Notes: generated from the sequence alone by a model not told the origin. A stretch of 64,000 nt of DNA from Mesorhizobium sp. 131-2-1 (GCF_016756535.1 NZ_AP023247.1:4092501-4156500); one strand, 5' to 3'. Counted from the first letter of the stretch, positions 16,762-25,405 are shown. A program made the numbers and translations.

Positions 16762-19647
16762 TCACTCCGCCGCCTGCACCCTGCCCGCTCCGATGATGGC
16801 GCGGATTTCGGCGCGGCAGGAGCCGCAGTTGGTGCCGGCCTTGAGTGCTTCGCCAATGGCCTCGACTGTCGAGCAGCCAGCCCCCGCAGCCGCTGCGATC
16901 TGGTTGGCGCCGATGCCGAAGCAGGAGCAGACGATTGCGCCGATATCCGGCCGGTCGGCGCCGGCGCGGCCGGCGACAATGCGGAAGCGTTCGCGCTGGC
17001 CGGCATGGGCGGCTTCGAGCTGCTCGGCCGCCCAGCCGCGCGACACGGCGACCGGGCCCGGCGCGACGAACAGCGCGCCGGCAAGGCGCTCGCCTTCAAA
17101 GGCGGCGATGCGGTGCTGACCGGCGTCACGGTCGTGATAGGCGAGCATTTCGGCATCTGACGACGCGCCGAACAGCGACTGCGCAAAACCTGGCCAGTCG
17201 ACGTTCTCGTCGGCAAAGGCAAGCTCCACCCGCCAGCCGCCCTTGCAGCGGGCCACCGCCCAATAGTCGGCGGCGACGGCCTCGGGGCGTTCTCGCGTCA
17301 CGGCGAAGCCGAAGGCATTCGCTGCGAATTTCTCCATGCGCACCGCGACATGCTTCAGCGCCGGCTGGCCGGAGACCGGGTCGGCAAGCGCCGCGGTCAG
17401 AGTGTCGAGGCGTCCCTTGGCCGCGAACTGGTCGGTCCAGTGCATCGGCGCGAAGACGCTGCCCTGGCGCTGGCGGGCGGTGACCAGCGCGCGGACAAGC
17501 ACTTCGCCGCGTGGGGTCGTGAGCCGCACGATATCGGCGTCGCCGATGCCATGCTGCCGGGCGTCGGCCGGATGGATTTCGACGAAGGGCTCGGCGATGT
17601 GCTGGGAAAGACGCGGGCTTTTGCCGGTGCGCGTCATCGTGTGCCAGTGGTCGCGGATACGGCCGGTGTTCAGCACCAGCGGGAAATCGGGGGTGGTGCG
17701 GGTGTCCGGCACGGCATGGATGGGGATGAAGCGGGCTTTGCCGTCGGCGGTGTAGAAGTTGCCGTTGCCGAAGAAGCGGGTTGGTTGGCGTTCGGCCGAA
17801 CTGCCCGCCTCCGGGTGACGTCGAGCTTGAGCACCCCCCTCTGTCCTGCCGGACATCTCCCCCGCAGGGGGGGAGATTGGCAGTTTTGGCGCCGGCTCAT
17901 CTCCCGCACTAGTTGGCAGTTCTCCTGCGCCGCCGATGATTGGCGAAGCCGGTGGCGACAACTGATCTCCCCCCTTGAGGGGGAGATGGCCGGCAGGCCA
18001 GAGGGGGGTGGCTGGGCTCGGCGCTGGCCATTGAAATGGCTCAAGCGATGCGTAGGTGTCCGCATCAACATCAGCGTAAGCGCCGATGTCGAAATCCCGC
18101 GCGCCGTCATTTTCGAATCCCGACAGCCCGGCGTGCTCGGCGAAGATCCCGGCCGGCGCGGCATGCGCAAACGCCTCGCCGAACCCCATCCGCTTCGCCA
18201 CTTCTGCAACGATCCACCAGTCCGGCCTTGCTTCGCCGGGCGCCGGCAGAAAGGCGCGCTGGCGCGAGATGCGGCGCTCGGAATTGGTGACGGTGCCATC
18301 CTTCTCGCCCCAGGCGGTGGCCGGCAGAGACACATGGGCATGGCGAACGGTATCGGTGCTCGCCAGCACGTCCGACACCACGACGAAGGGACAGGCCTTG
18401 ATCGCCGCTTCCACGGCATCGGCATCCGGCATCGAATCGACCGGGTTGGTGGCCATGATCCAGAGCGCCTTGATACGCCCGTCAGCCACCGCCTTGAACA
18501 TGTCGACCGCCTTCAAGCCCGGCTTCTCAGCCATCGAAGGCGCGTTCCAGAAACGGCGCACACGGGCGCGATGCGCGGGGTTCTCGATCTCCATATGGGC
18601 GGCGAGCATATTGGCCAGGCCACCGACCTCGCGTCCGCCCATGGCGTTGGGCTGGCCGGTGACCGAGAACGGCCCTGACCCAGGCTTGCCGACGCGCCCC
18701 GTCGCCAGATGGCAGTTGATGATGGCGTTGACCTTGTCGGTGCCTTGCGAGGACTGGTTGACGCCCTGACTGTAGACGGTGACGATCTTCTCTGTCGCCG
18801 CGAACAGTTCGTAGAAACGCAGAAGCTCGTCTTCGCTCAGGCCCGTGGCGCTGGCGACGCTGGCAAGGTCGAGCGATGCGGCCGCTGCCAGCGCCTCGTC
18901 GAGACCGTTTGTGTGCGCGGCGATATAGGCGCGGTCGAGCGCTTCGTTCTTCGCCAGATAGGCAAGGAGACCGGAAAACAGCGCGGTGTCGCCATCCGGC
19001 GCGATCGCCAGATGCAGGTCGGCGATGTCAGCGGTCATGGTGCGGCGCGGGTCGACCAGCACGATCTTCATCTGCGGCCGCTTCTCGCGCGCCGCGGTGA
19101 TGCGCTGGTAGAGCACCGGGTGGCACCAGGCGAGATTCGAGCCGACCAGCACGATGAGGTCGGCGAGTTCCAGATCCTCATAGCAGCCCGGCACCGTGTC
19201 GGAGCCGAAAGCGCGGCGGTGGCCGGCGACCGACGAGGCCATGCAGAGCCGCGAGTTGGTGTCGATGTTGGCCGAGCCGACAAACCCCTTCATCAGCTTG
19301 TTGGCGACGTAATAATCCTCGGTCAGCAACTGACCGGAGACATAGAAGGCGACCGCGTCCGGCCCGTGCTCGGCGATGGTCTGCGAGAAGGTCGAGGCGA
19401 CGACGTCAAGCGCCTCGTCCCAGCCGGCGCGGCGGCCGTGAATTTCCGGGTGGAGCAACCGGCCATCGAGGTCGATGGTCTCCGCCAGCGCCGAACCCTT
19501 CGAGCAGAGCCGGCCAAAATTCGCCGGATGGTCAGGATCGCCGCGGACGGTGACTTCACCATCCGCGGCGACCTTCGCCAGCACGCCGCAACCCACCCCG
19601 CAATAGGGACAGGTGGTCCTCACCTCGCGTGCTTCGTCGATCTCCAT
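16762..19647 (-). CDS. nasA: Assimilatory nitrate reductase, catalytic subunit
   Basis: It reduces nitrate to nitrite in the cytosol with Mo-bisMGD and a [4Fe-4S] cluster. The N-terminal CPYCGVGCG motif (about residues 14-22) and downstream molybdopterin oxidoreductase domains are followed by a molydopterin-dinucleotide-binding domain (about 630-750) and a C-terminal BFD-like [2Fe-2S] domain (CSCFG...CGSC, last 60 residues). The 961 residues exceed what I recall as usual for rhizobial NasA (about 890-900). The excess is largely explained by residues about 546-605, which are encoded by a family A palindromic repeat lying in frame without a stop. It is last in the narK-nirB-nirD-nasA operon, 4 bp after nirD. 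Confidence 0.95.
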   Translation of the reverse strand: MEIDEAREVRTTCPYCGVGCGVLAKVAADGEVTVRGDPDHPANFGRLCSKGSALAETIDLDGRLLHPEIHGRRAGWDEALDVVASTFSQTIAEHGPDAVAFYVSGQLLTEDYYVANKLMKGFVGSANIDTNSRLCMASSVAGHRRAFGSDTVPGCYEDLELADLIVLVGSNLAWCHPVLYQRITAAREKRPQMKIVLVDPRRTMTADIADLHLAIAPDGDTALFSGLLAYLAKNEALDRAYIAAHTNGLDEALAAAASLDLASVASATGLSEDELLRFYELFAATEKIVTVYSQGVNQSSQGTDKVNAIINCHLATGRVGKPGSGPFSVTGQPNAMGGREVGGLANMLAAHMEIENPAHRARVRRFWNAPSMAEKPGLKAVDMFKAVADGRIKALWIMATNPVDSMPDADAVEAAIKACPFVVVSDVLASTDTVRHAHVSLPATAWGEKDGTVTNSERRISRQRAFLPAPGEARPDWWIVAEVAKRMGFGEAFAHAAPAGIFAEHAGLSGFENDGARDFDIGAYADVDADTYASLEPFQWPAPSPATPLWPAGHLPLKGGDQLSPPASPIIGGAGELPTSAGDEPAPKLPISPPAGEMSGRTEGGAQARRHPEAGSSAERQPTRFFGNGNFYTADGKARFIPIHAVPDTRTTPDFPLVLNTGRIRDHWHTMTRTGKSPRLSQHIAEPFVEIHPADARQHGIGDADIVRLTTPRGEVLVRALVTARQRQGSVFAPMHWTDQFAAKGRLDTLTAALADPVSGQPALKHVAVRMEKFAANAFGFAVTRERPEAVAADYWAVARCKGGWRVELAFADENVDWPGFAQSLFGASSDAEMLAYHDRDAGQHRIAAFEGERLAGALFVAPGPVAVSRGWAAEQLEAAHAGQRERFRIVAGRAGADRPDIGAIVCSCFGIGANQIAAAAGAGCSTVEAIGEALKAGTNCGSCRAEIRAIIGAGRVQAAE
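17833..18010. repeat. Palindromic repeat, family A, inside nasA
   Basis: Outer arms CCCCCCTCTGTCCTGCCGG and the matching GGCAGGCCAGAGGGGGG side enclose two inner hairpins built from ATCTCCCCC/GGGGGAGAT. The element matches the copies at 20018, 39118 and 41759. Its length is close to 59 codons and it is read as protein with no stop, encoding stretches such as PLWPAGHLPLKGG and PPAGEMSGRTEGG. Confidence 0.93.
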
Positions 19648-19651
19648 CGGT

Positions 19652-19981
19652 TCAGGCCGCGCGGCTGGCCAGCGCTTCCAGCGCCAGGAACAGGCGCTCG
19701 CCTTCCCGCTTCACCGGAATGGTGCGCACCGCGCCCTCGTCTGCGCCGAGCGCCTTGCCGGTCTCCAGCGAGATCACCCAATTGTGCAAGGGACAGGTCA
19801 CCGCCGCGCCATGGACAATGCCCTGGCTGAGCGGCCCGCCCTTGTGCGGGCAATGGTCGTCGATGGCGAAGACGTCGTCGTCCGCGGTGCGGAAGACGGC
19901 GATCTTGCCTTGCGGGGTGGTCACGCAGCGCGCGCCACGGCGCGGGATGTCGGAGATGGTGCCGATAGCGATCCAGGTCAT
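19652..19981 (-). CDS. nirD: Nitrite reductase (NADH) small subunit
   Basis: This is the Rieske-type partner of NirB, needed for full NADH-nitrite reductase activity. The 109 residues carry the two Rieske [2Fe-2S] boxes CPHKGGPLSQG and CPLHNW with both Cys and His pairs intact, unlike E. coli NirD, which I recall lacks the ligands. AAGGG precedes the ATG. It lies between nirB (211 bp upstream, separated by a family A repeat) and nasA (4 bp downstream). Confidence 0.95.
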   Translation of the reverse strand: MTWIAIGTISDIPRRGARCVTTPQGKIAVFRTADDDVFAIDDHCPHKGGPLSQGIVHGAAVTCPLHNWVISLETGKALGADEGAVRTIPVKREGERLFLALEALASRAA

Positions 19982-20017
19982 TGGGTTGCCCTTGCTTGAT
20001 AGGAAAGCGCCAGGGCA

Positions 20018-20171
20018 CCCCCCTCTGTCCTGCCGGACATCTCCCCCTCAAGGGGGGAGATTGGCAGCTTCGGGCTCGTCGCCCGTTCTGCAACGTTGGC
20101 GATTGGCGAAGGCCGCAGTGAAGGCGGATCTCCCCCCTTGAGGGGGAGATGGCCGGCAGGCCAGAGGGGGG
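20018..20171. repeat. Palindromic repeat, family A, between nirB and nirD
   Basis: A full family A copy of about 154 bp fills most of the 211-bp nirB-nirD spacer. The outer arms and both ATCTCCCCC/GGGGGAGAT hairpins are present. Being inside an operon it will be transcribed and should fold strongly, so it may influence mRNA processing or the NirB to NirD ratio (inference). Confidence 0.92.
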
Positions 20172-20192
20172 TGCCTCGCACCAACGTCTCCA

Positions 20193-22643
20193 TCATTCCG
20201 CCGCCTCCGCAAAGCCAACAGAGGCCATCGGCCGGAACTCGTGCTTGTCCTTGCCGGAGACGCGTTCCGACCACGGGTCGACCTGGGCGAACTTCTGGGA
20301 AAAGACGAAGCGTTCGTAGTAGGCCTTGCGCTTCTCGTCGTCGTCCATGATCTGGCGCTTGATCTCGGGGATGCCGATGCGCTTGGCCCATTTGTAGATG
20401 CGCTCGAGATAGCGGGCCTGCTCGCGGTACATCTGCGTCAGCGCCACGATATGCTCCAGCGCCTCGTCCTCGGTCTTGACCAGGCCGAGCACTTCGGTGC
20501 CCTTGATGTCGAGGCCGGCCGCCCCGGCGAAATGGATCTCGTAGCCAGAGTCGACGCAGATGACGCCGACATCCTTGCAGGTCGCCTCGGCGCAATTGCG
20601 AGGACAGCCCGACACCGCCATCTTGACCTTGGCCGGCGTCCACGAGCCCCACATGAATTTCTCGATGCGGATGCCGAGGCCGGTCGAATCCTGCGTGCCG
20701 AAGCGGCACCAGTCCGAACCGACGCAGGTCTTCACCGTGCGCAGGCCCTTGGCATAGGCATGGCCGGAGACAAAGCCGGCCTGGCCGAGATCGGCCCACA
20801 CCGCCGGCAGGTCCTCCTTGCGGATGCCCAGCATGTCGATGCGCTGGCCGCCGGTGACCTTGACCATCGGGATCTCGAACTTGTCGACGACGTCGGCGAT
20901 GGCGCGCAGTTCGGAAGCGCTGGTGACGCCGCCCCACATGCGCGGCACCACCGAATAGGTGCCGTCCTTCTGGATGTTGGCGTGCACGCGCTCATTGATG
21001 AAGCGCGACTGGTAGTCGTCGGCATATTCGTCCGGCCAGTCGCAGACGAGGTAGTAGTTGAGGGCCGGCCGACATTTGGCACAGCCGCAGGAGGTCTTCC
21101 ACTCCAGCTCCTGCATGACGGCAGGAATGGTCTTCAGCCCCTTGGCCTTGATCAGCCGGCGCACCTCGTCGTGGCCGAGCGTGGTGCAGGAGCACATCGG
21201 CTGCACGGCGGCCGGGTTGTACGTGTCGCCGAGGGTCAGCACCATCAGCTTCTCGACCAGCCCGGTGCACGAGCCGCAGGAAGCGGACGCCTTGGTGTGC
21301 GCCCGCACATCGTCGAGCGAGGTCAGGCCTTTGCCGGTGATCGCACCGGTGATCTTGCCCTTGCAGACGCCGTTGCAGCCGCAGATTTCCGCATCATCCG
21401 GCAAGGCTGCAACGGCCGCCATAGGGTCCAGGGGGGCACCCCCCTGGTATGACTGGCCGAAGATAAGCGTGTCGCGCATCTCCGAAATATCGGTCTGCTT
21501 CTTCTTCAGGTCGTTGAACCAGGCGCCGTCGGCCGTCTCCCCGTAGAGCACCGTGCCGATGATGCGGTCGTCCTTGAGCACCAGGCGCTTGTAGACGCCG
21601 GCCGAAGCATCGCGCAGCACGATCTCCTGGCGGTCGTCACCATCGGCGAAGTCGCCGACCGAGAACAGCTCGATGCCGGTGACCTTGAGCTTGGTCGGCG
21701 TGTCCGAATGGACGAAGGCACCAGCCTCGTCGCCGGCAAGCTGGCTGGCCGCGACGCGCGCCATCTCGTAGAGCGGCGCCACCAGGCCGTAGACCATACC
21801 GTTGACCTCGGCGCATTCGCCGAGCGCGTAGATGTCGGGGTCGTTGCTGCGCATGCCGGCATCGACGACGATGCCGCGATTGACGGCAATGCCCGCCTCC
21901 TTGGCCAATGCCGCGTTCGGCCTGATGCCAACCGCCATCACCACCAGCGTCGCCGGGATGACGGTGCCGTCGGCAAGCTCGACCTGCTCGACCTTGCCGT
22001 TGCCAGTGATGGCCTGGGTGTTGGCCTTGGTGATGACCTTGATGCCTCGCGCTTCCACCGCGCGCTGCAGGAGATAGCCGGCGGCGGGGTCGAGCTGGCG
22101 CTCCATCAGCGTCGGCATGACGTGCAGCACGGTGACGTCCATGCCTTGCGCGTTCAAGCCGGCCGCGGCTTCCAAGCCCAGCAGGCCGCCGCCGATGACC
22201 ACGGCCTTGGCCCGCGACTGGGCGGCCAGCATCATCGCCTGCACGTCGTCGAGATCGCGATAGGTGAGCACGCCCGGCAGGTTGTTGCCTGGCACCGGGA
22301 TGATAAACGGCACCGAGCCGGTGGCGATGACCAGCTTGTCGTAGGGCTCGGTCACGCCATGGTCGGAGGTGACGGTTTTCGCCGTCCGGTCGACGGCGAC
22401 GATCTTGTGGCCCTTGTAGAGGGTGATGCCGTGCTTGATGTACCAGCCGTCGCCGTGGATGATGATTTCTTCATAGGCCTTCTCGCCCGACAGAACCGGC
22501 GACAGCATGATGCGGTCGTAGTTCACGCGCGGCTCGGCGTTGAAGATGGTGACCTGGTAGCGATCGGGCGCCTTTTCCAGGAGATGCTCCAGCATGCGCC
22601 CGGGGGCCATGCCGTTGCCGATGATGACGAGTTTCTCGGTCAT
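20193..22643 (-). CDS. nirB: Nitrite reductase (NAD(P)H) large subunit
   Basis: This cytosolic enzyme reduces nitrite to ammonium with siroheme, [4Fe-4S] and FAD. Its 816 residues contain an FAD/NAD(P) oxidoreductase module (about 1-290, GNGMAPGRMLEHLL then GGGLLGLEAA), two BFD-like [2Fe-2S] segments (CGCNGVCKG near 420, CSCTTLG near 485 and CGCAKCRP near 525), and sulfite/nitrite reductase domains. The siroheme-cluster cysteines appear in CVGSDWCRFG (near 636) and SGCPRNCAEA (near 679). The start ATG has only a weak Shine-Dalgarno sequence and follows narK by 21 bp. An unusually tight GC hairpin at 21428-21447 lies within the coding sequence. Confidence 0.97.
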   Translation of the reverse strand: MTEKLVIIGNGMAPGRMLEHLLEKAPDRYQVTIFNAEPRVNYDRIMLSPVLSGEKAYEEIIIHGDGWYIKHGITLYKGHKIVAVDRTAKTVTSDHGVTEPYDKLVIATGSVPFIIPVPGNNLPGVLTYRDLDDVQAMMLAAQSRAKAVVIGGGLLGLEAAAGLNAQGMDVTVLHVMPTLMERQLDPAAGYLLQRAVEARGIKVITKANTQAITGNGKVEQVELADGTVIPATLVVMAVGIRPNAALAKEAGIAVNRGIVVDAGMRSNDPDIYALGECAEVNGMVYGLVAPLYEMARVAASQLAGDEAGAFVHSDTPTKLKVTGIELFSVGDFADGDDRQEIVLRDASAGVYKRLVLKDDRIIGTVLYGETADGAWFNDLKKKQTDISEMRDTLIFGQSYQGGAPLDPMAAVAALPDDAEICGCNGVCKGKITGAITGKGLTSLDDVRAHTKASASCGSCTGLVEKLMVLTLGDTYNPAAVQPMCSCTTLGHDEVRRLIKAKGLKTIPAVMQELEWKTSCGCAKCRPALNYYLVCDWPDEYADDYQSRFINERVHANIQKDGTYSVVPRMWGGVTSASELRAIADVVDKFEIPMVKVTGGQRIDMLGIRKEDLPAVWADLGQAGFVSGHAYAKGLRTVKTCVGSDWCRFGTQDSTGLGIRIEKFMWGSWTPAKVKMAVSGCPRNCAEATCKDVGVICVDSGYEIHFAGAAGLDIKGTEVLGLVKTEDEALEHIVALTQMYREQARYLERIYKWAKRIGIPEIKRQIMDDDEKRKAYYERFVFSQKFAQVDPWSERVSGKDKHEFRPMASVGFAEAAE

Positions 22644-22664
22644 ATTTGCTGATCCGTTCCGGTT

Positions 22665-23966
22665 TCACTCGGCCGCGTAGGAAAGGGCTGACGTTTCGCC
22701 AGTCGCGACCCGCTCCATGCGGCGGATGCTGACGTGCATCCAGGCAAGGCAGCCGACGACGATGACGAAGAGCAGCATGAAGCAGCTCGACCAGACGCCG
22801 GTGAGGTCATTGAGGGCGCCGAAGGCGATCGGCAGGACAAAGCCGCCGAGGCCGCCGATCATGCCGACCACGCCGCCAACAGCGCCGACATTCTTCGGGT
22901 AGTAGACGGGGATGTGCTTGTAGACGGCGGCCTTGCCGAGGCTCATGAAGAAGCCGAGCACGCAGGCGACGGCAATGAAGGCGAGCGGGCCGATCTCGAA
23001 ATGGAAGGCGATCGGCCCGCTGATGCCGCGCACGACATAGTCTGCCGAGGGGAGAGACAGAACGAGAGTCGCGACGGCACAGACCGTGAAGGTCCAGTAG
23101 AGCACGGTGCGTGCGCCGATGCGGTCGGAAAGCACGCCACCATAGGCGCGGAAGATGCTTGCCGGGATCGAATAGGCCGCACCGATCATGCCGGCGGTGG
23201 CGATGTTGAAGCCATAAACGCCGATCAGGTAGCGCGGCAGCCACAGCGACAGCGCCACGAACGCGCCGAAGACGAAGAAGTAGTAGAAGGCGAAACGCCA
23301 GACCTGCAGGTTCTTCAGCGGCGCGAATTCCTGCCAGAAGCTCCTTGCCGGCATCGCGTTACCGGCGCGGCGCTCGCGGATGACCGGATCGTCGGCGGTG
23401 GTGAACCAGAAGACGATGGCCATGACGACGAGGGCTGCCGCCCAGATCAGCGCCACCGTCTGCCAGCCCCAGGCGAGCAGCACCAGCGGAGCCAGGAACT
23501 TGGTGACCGCGGCGCCGACATTGCCGACACCGAAGATGCCGAGAGCCGTGCCCTGCCTGCCGGCGGGGAAGAAGCGCGAGACATAGGCGACGCCGACGGC
23601 GAAGGAGCCGCCAGCGAGCCCGACGCCGAGCGCGGCGAGCAGCATCTGCCCATAAGTATGCGCAAAAGCCAGCAGGAAGGTCGCGACCGCCGCCGAAAGC
23701 ATGACGGCCGTGTAGACCAGCCGTCCGCCGTAACGATCCGTCCAGACGCCGAGCAGCATGCGCACGAGCGAGCCGGTGAGGATCGGCGTGCCGATGAGCA
23801 GGCCGAATTCCGTCTCACTCAGCCCAAGCTCCTGCTTTATGCGCACGCCGATGATCGAAAAGATCGTCCACACCGCGAAGCAGACGGTGAAGGCGATGGT
23901 GGACATCACGAGCGCCTGCCGGGGAGCACTGTCCTGGCTGGGCGCGGCTGGGAGATTTGCGGTCAT
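22665..23966 (-). CDS. narK: Nitrate/nitrite MFS transporter (NarK family)
   Basis: This 433-residue, 12-helix inner-membrane transporter is of the NarK/NasA nitrate-nitrite porter family. Typical nitrate-signature glycine-rich helices are seen in GVGLAGGSFAVGVAYVSRFFP and GVGNVGAAVTKFLAP, and GKAAVYKHIPVYYP with GGVVGMIGGLGGFVLP near the C-terminal half. The ATG has CGGAG at 7 nt. In the operon it stands first after the truncated nrtA copy and leader, so it is read from the sigma-54 promoter at 24401-24416. It gives the cell a second nitrate uptake route beside the NrtABC system. Confidence 0.95.
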   Translation of the reverse strand: MTANLPAAPSQDSAPRQALVMSTIAFTVCFAVWTIFSIIGVRIKQELGLSETEFGLLIGTPILTGSLVRMLLGVWTDRYGGRLVYTAVMLSAAVATFLLAFAHTYGQMLLAALGVGLAGGSFAVGVAYVSRFFPAGRQGTALGIFGVGNVGAAVTKFLAPLVLLAWGWQTVALIWAAALVVMAIVFWFTTADDPVIRERRAGNAMPARSFWQEFAPLKNLQVWRFAFYYFFVFGAFVALSLWLPRYLIGVYGFNIATAGMIGAAYSIPASIFRAYGGVLSDRIGARTVLYWTFTVCAVATLVLSLPSADYVVRGISGPIAFHFEIGPLAFIAVACVLGFFMSLGKAAVYKHIPVYYPKNVGAVGGVVGMIGGLGGFVLPIAFGALNDLTGVWSSCFMLLFVIVVGCLAWMHVSIRRMERVATGETSALSYAAE

Positions 23967-24018
23967 CTTATGCTCCGGTTTGCGGCGTGCGCCGCATATG
24001 TCTGTTCGTTCGCGGTTG

Positions 24019-24216
24019 TCAGCGGCGCGGCATCGGCAAGCTGGTCGAAACCGAGCCGTGCACGGTCACTTCGGGACGCTTGCCATCAGTCTTGGCGCCG
24101 ACGGGAAAGAGCAGCAGCGCGGCGGTGAACAGCGCGGCGGTCAACGCAGTGCTGGCCAGGAAATCGCGGCGCGTGAAATCCTCGAGGCATGCGCCAGTTC
24201 CGATCCGTTTCGTCAT
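24019..24216 (-). pseudogene. Truncated duplicate of nrtA 5' end
   Basis: This 65-codon frame starts MTKRIGTG, identical to the nrtA start, and retains a twin-arginine signal (TRRDFLASTALTAALF against NRRDFLARSALTAGLL in NrtA). It then diverges after a PEVT match and stops, so none of the nitrate-binding fold remains. Together with the upstream leader and promoter it is a partial duplication of the nrtA 5' region placed in front of narK. It may still be translated as a leader peptide. A longer reading frame up to 24417 only reads through the leader RNA and is not a gene. Confidence 0.75.
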
Positions 24217-24264
24217 CGTCGTCTCCGGTTGGCGCCGCTGGCGCCGTCGATTGCGTGTTCGGTC

Positions 24265-24365
24265 AAAACAAAAAAGCTGCCGGCCAGGCCATGCGCGTCC
24301 GTCCATCCGGGATCGCGTGTTGACCTGATCGGCAGCTTTGCCTGTGGCGCCCGCCATTGGACGCC
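24265..24365 (-). ncRNA. Predicted NasT (ANTAR)-responsive antitermination leader, narK operon
   Basis: On the minus strand the RNA has hairpin P1 at 24365-24346 (GGCGUCC, hexaloop AAUGGC, GGGCGCC). P2 at 24342-24331 is GGC, hexaloop AAAGCU, GCC. A terminator follows, with stem arms at 24336-24322 and 24290-24276 and a U-rich run at 24275-24265. Both hexaloops have A1 and G4, the ANTAR target rule. The 3' half of P2 is also the 5' arm of the terminator, so the two are mutually exclusive. NasT binding to P1-P2 should allow readthrough into narK-nirB-nirD-nasA. Confidence 0.82.
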
Positions 24366-24400
24366 GTGTCTCTTGGCCCTTGCGGACCTGCAGTCTGTTA

Positions 24401-24416
24401 AGCAGGAAGCGTGCCA
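24401..24416 (-). promoter_or_regulatory. Sigma-54 promoter of the narK-nirBD-nasA operon
   Basis: TGGCACGCTTCCTGCT on the minus strand has GG and GC elements with the required 10-nt spacing and a full TGGCAC -24 box. It lies about 35 bp upstream of hairpin P1. A matching promoter occurs at the same distance from the nrtA leader. Nitrogen control by NtrC is expected. Confidence 0.82.
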
Positions 24417-24597
24417 ATTCGACAGCGCTCCAAATTATCGAATAAAATCAATCAGAATTCGCAGCTGCGCGCCTTTTGACTAGCCCGAAAGCGGATCAAA
24501 GATTAGTCAGAACGCCTTGCATGGCAGCATAAACTTTGTGCAGTGCGGCAGACTGCCTGCTGTTGTTGCATTGCCCATTGAGTCTTTTGTCATGGCG

Positions 24598-25395
24598 TTA
24601 CTCCGCGGCTTCGACGAAGCGGTGGCGTTCATAGAGGAACTTCAGCACCGCCTCGCGGCAGCGCAGGAAGGTGCGGTCGGAGGCAAGCTCGATGCGCCGG
24701 CGCGGCCGGGCGAGCGGCACCGAAAGCACCTCGCCGATGGTCGCCGCCGGACCGTTGGTCATCATCACGATGCGGTCGGACAGAAGTACTGCCTCGTCGA
24801 CGTCGTGGGTGATCATGATCATGGTCGAGCCGAGCCTGGCGTGGATGTCCATGACCGCGTCCTGGAGATGGGCGCGGGTCAGCGCATCGAGCGCGCCGAA
24901 TGGCTCGTCGAGCAAAAGGATCTTCGGTTCCATGGCGAGCGCGCGGGCGATGCCGACGCGCTGCTTCATACCGCCCGAGATTTCAGCCGGGCGCTTGTCC
25001 TTTGCATGCGCCATCTGCACGAGATCAAGGTTGCGCATGATCCAGTCATGCCGCTCGGCCCGGCTTTTGGTGCGGCCAAAGACCTTGGACACCGCGAGGT
25101 TGATGTTCTCGTAGACGGTGAGCCAGGGCAGCAGCGAGTGGTTCTGGAACACCACAGCGCGCTCCGGTCCGGGACTGTCGACCTCCTTATCCTCGAGCAG
25201 CACCGCGCCGGAGGACACCTTGGTCAGCCCGGCGATCAGGTTGAGCAAGGTCGACTTGCCGCAGCCGGAATGGCCGATGATGGAGACGAACTCGCCCTTG
25301 TCGATGGTCAGCCTGATGTCCTTCAGCACTTCGCTGACCTGGCCGCCGCGCGCGAAGGATTTGTCGATATGGTCGAGCTTCAGATAGGCGGTCAT
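24598..25395 (-). CDS. nrtC: Nitrate ABC transporter ATP-binding protein
   Basis: This 265-residue ATPase energises nitrate import with NrtA and NrtB. Walker A GHSGCGKST, Q-loop FQNHSLLPW, signature ISGGMKQRVGIARAL, Walker B ILLLDEPFGALD and the switch His in MITHDVDEA are intact. It is a single-domain ATPase of the NrtD/TauB/SsuB group; the C-terminal nitrate-binding extension of cyanobacterial NrtC is absent. It is last in nrtABC, 10 bp after nrtB. The name nrtC follows gene order rather than domain content. Confidence 0.92.
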   Translation of the reverse strand: MTAYLKLDHIDKSFARGGQVSEVLKDIRLTIDKGEFVSIIGHSGCGKSTLLNLIAGLTKVSSGAVLLEDKEVDSPGPERAVVFQNHSLLPWLTVYENINLAVSKVFGRTKSRAERHDWIMRNLDLVQMAHAKDKRPAEISGGMKQRVGIARALAMEPKILLLDEPFGALDALTRAHLQDAVMDIHARLGSTMIMITHDVDEAVLLSDRIVMMTNGPAATIGEVLSVPLARPRRRIELASDRTFLRCREAVLKFLYERHRFVEAAE

Positions 25396-25405
25396 GGCGC
25401 CCTCC

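Noticed and set aside
17833..18010. Insertion sequence in nasA
   Set aside because: There is no transposase and the element is about 178 bp with a shared palindromic structure, so it is a small non-autonomous repeat.
24217..24417. Extension of the small nrtA-like frame upstream to 24417
   Set aside because: It would translate the leader RNA with its terminator; the nrtA-like start at 24216 is supported by the paralogous leader.
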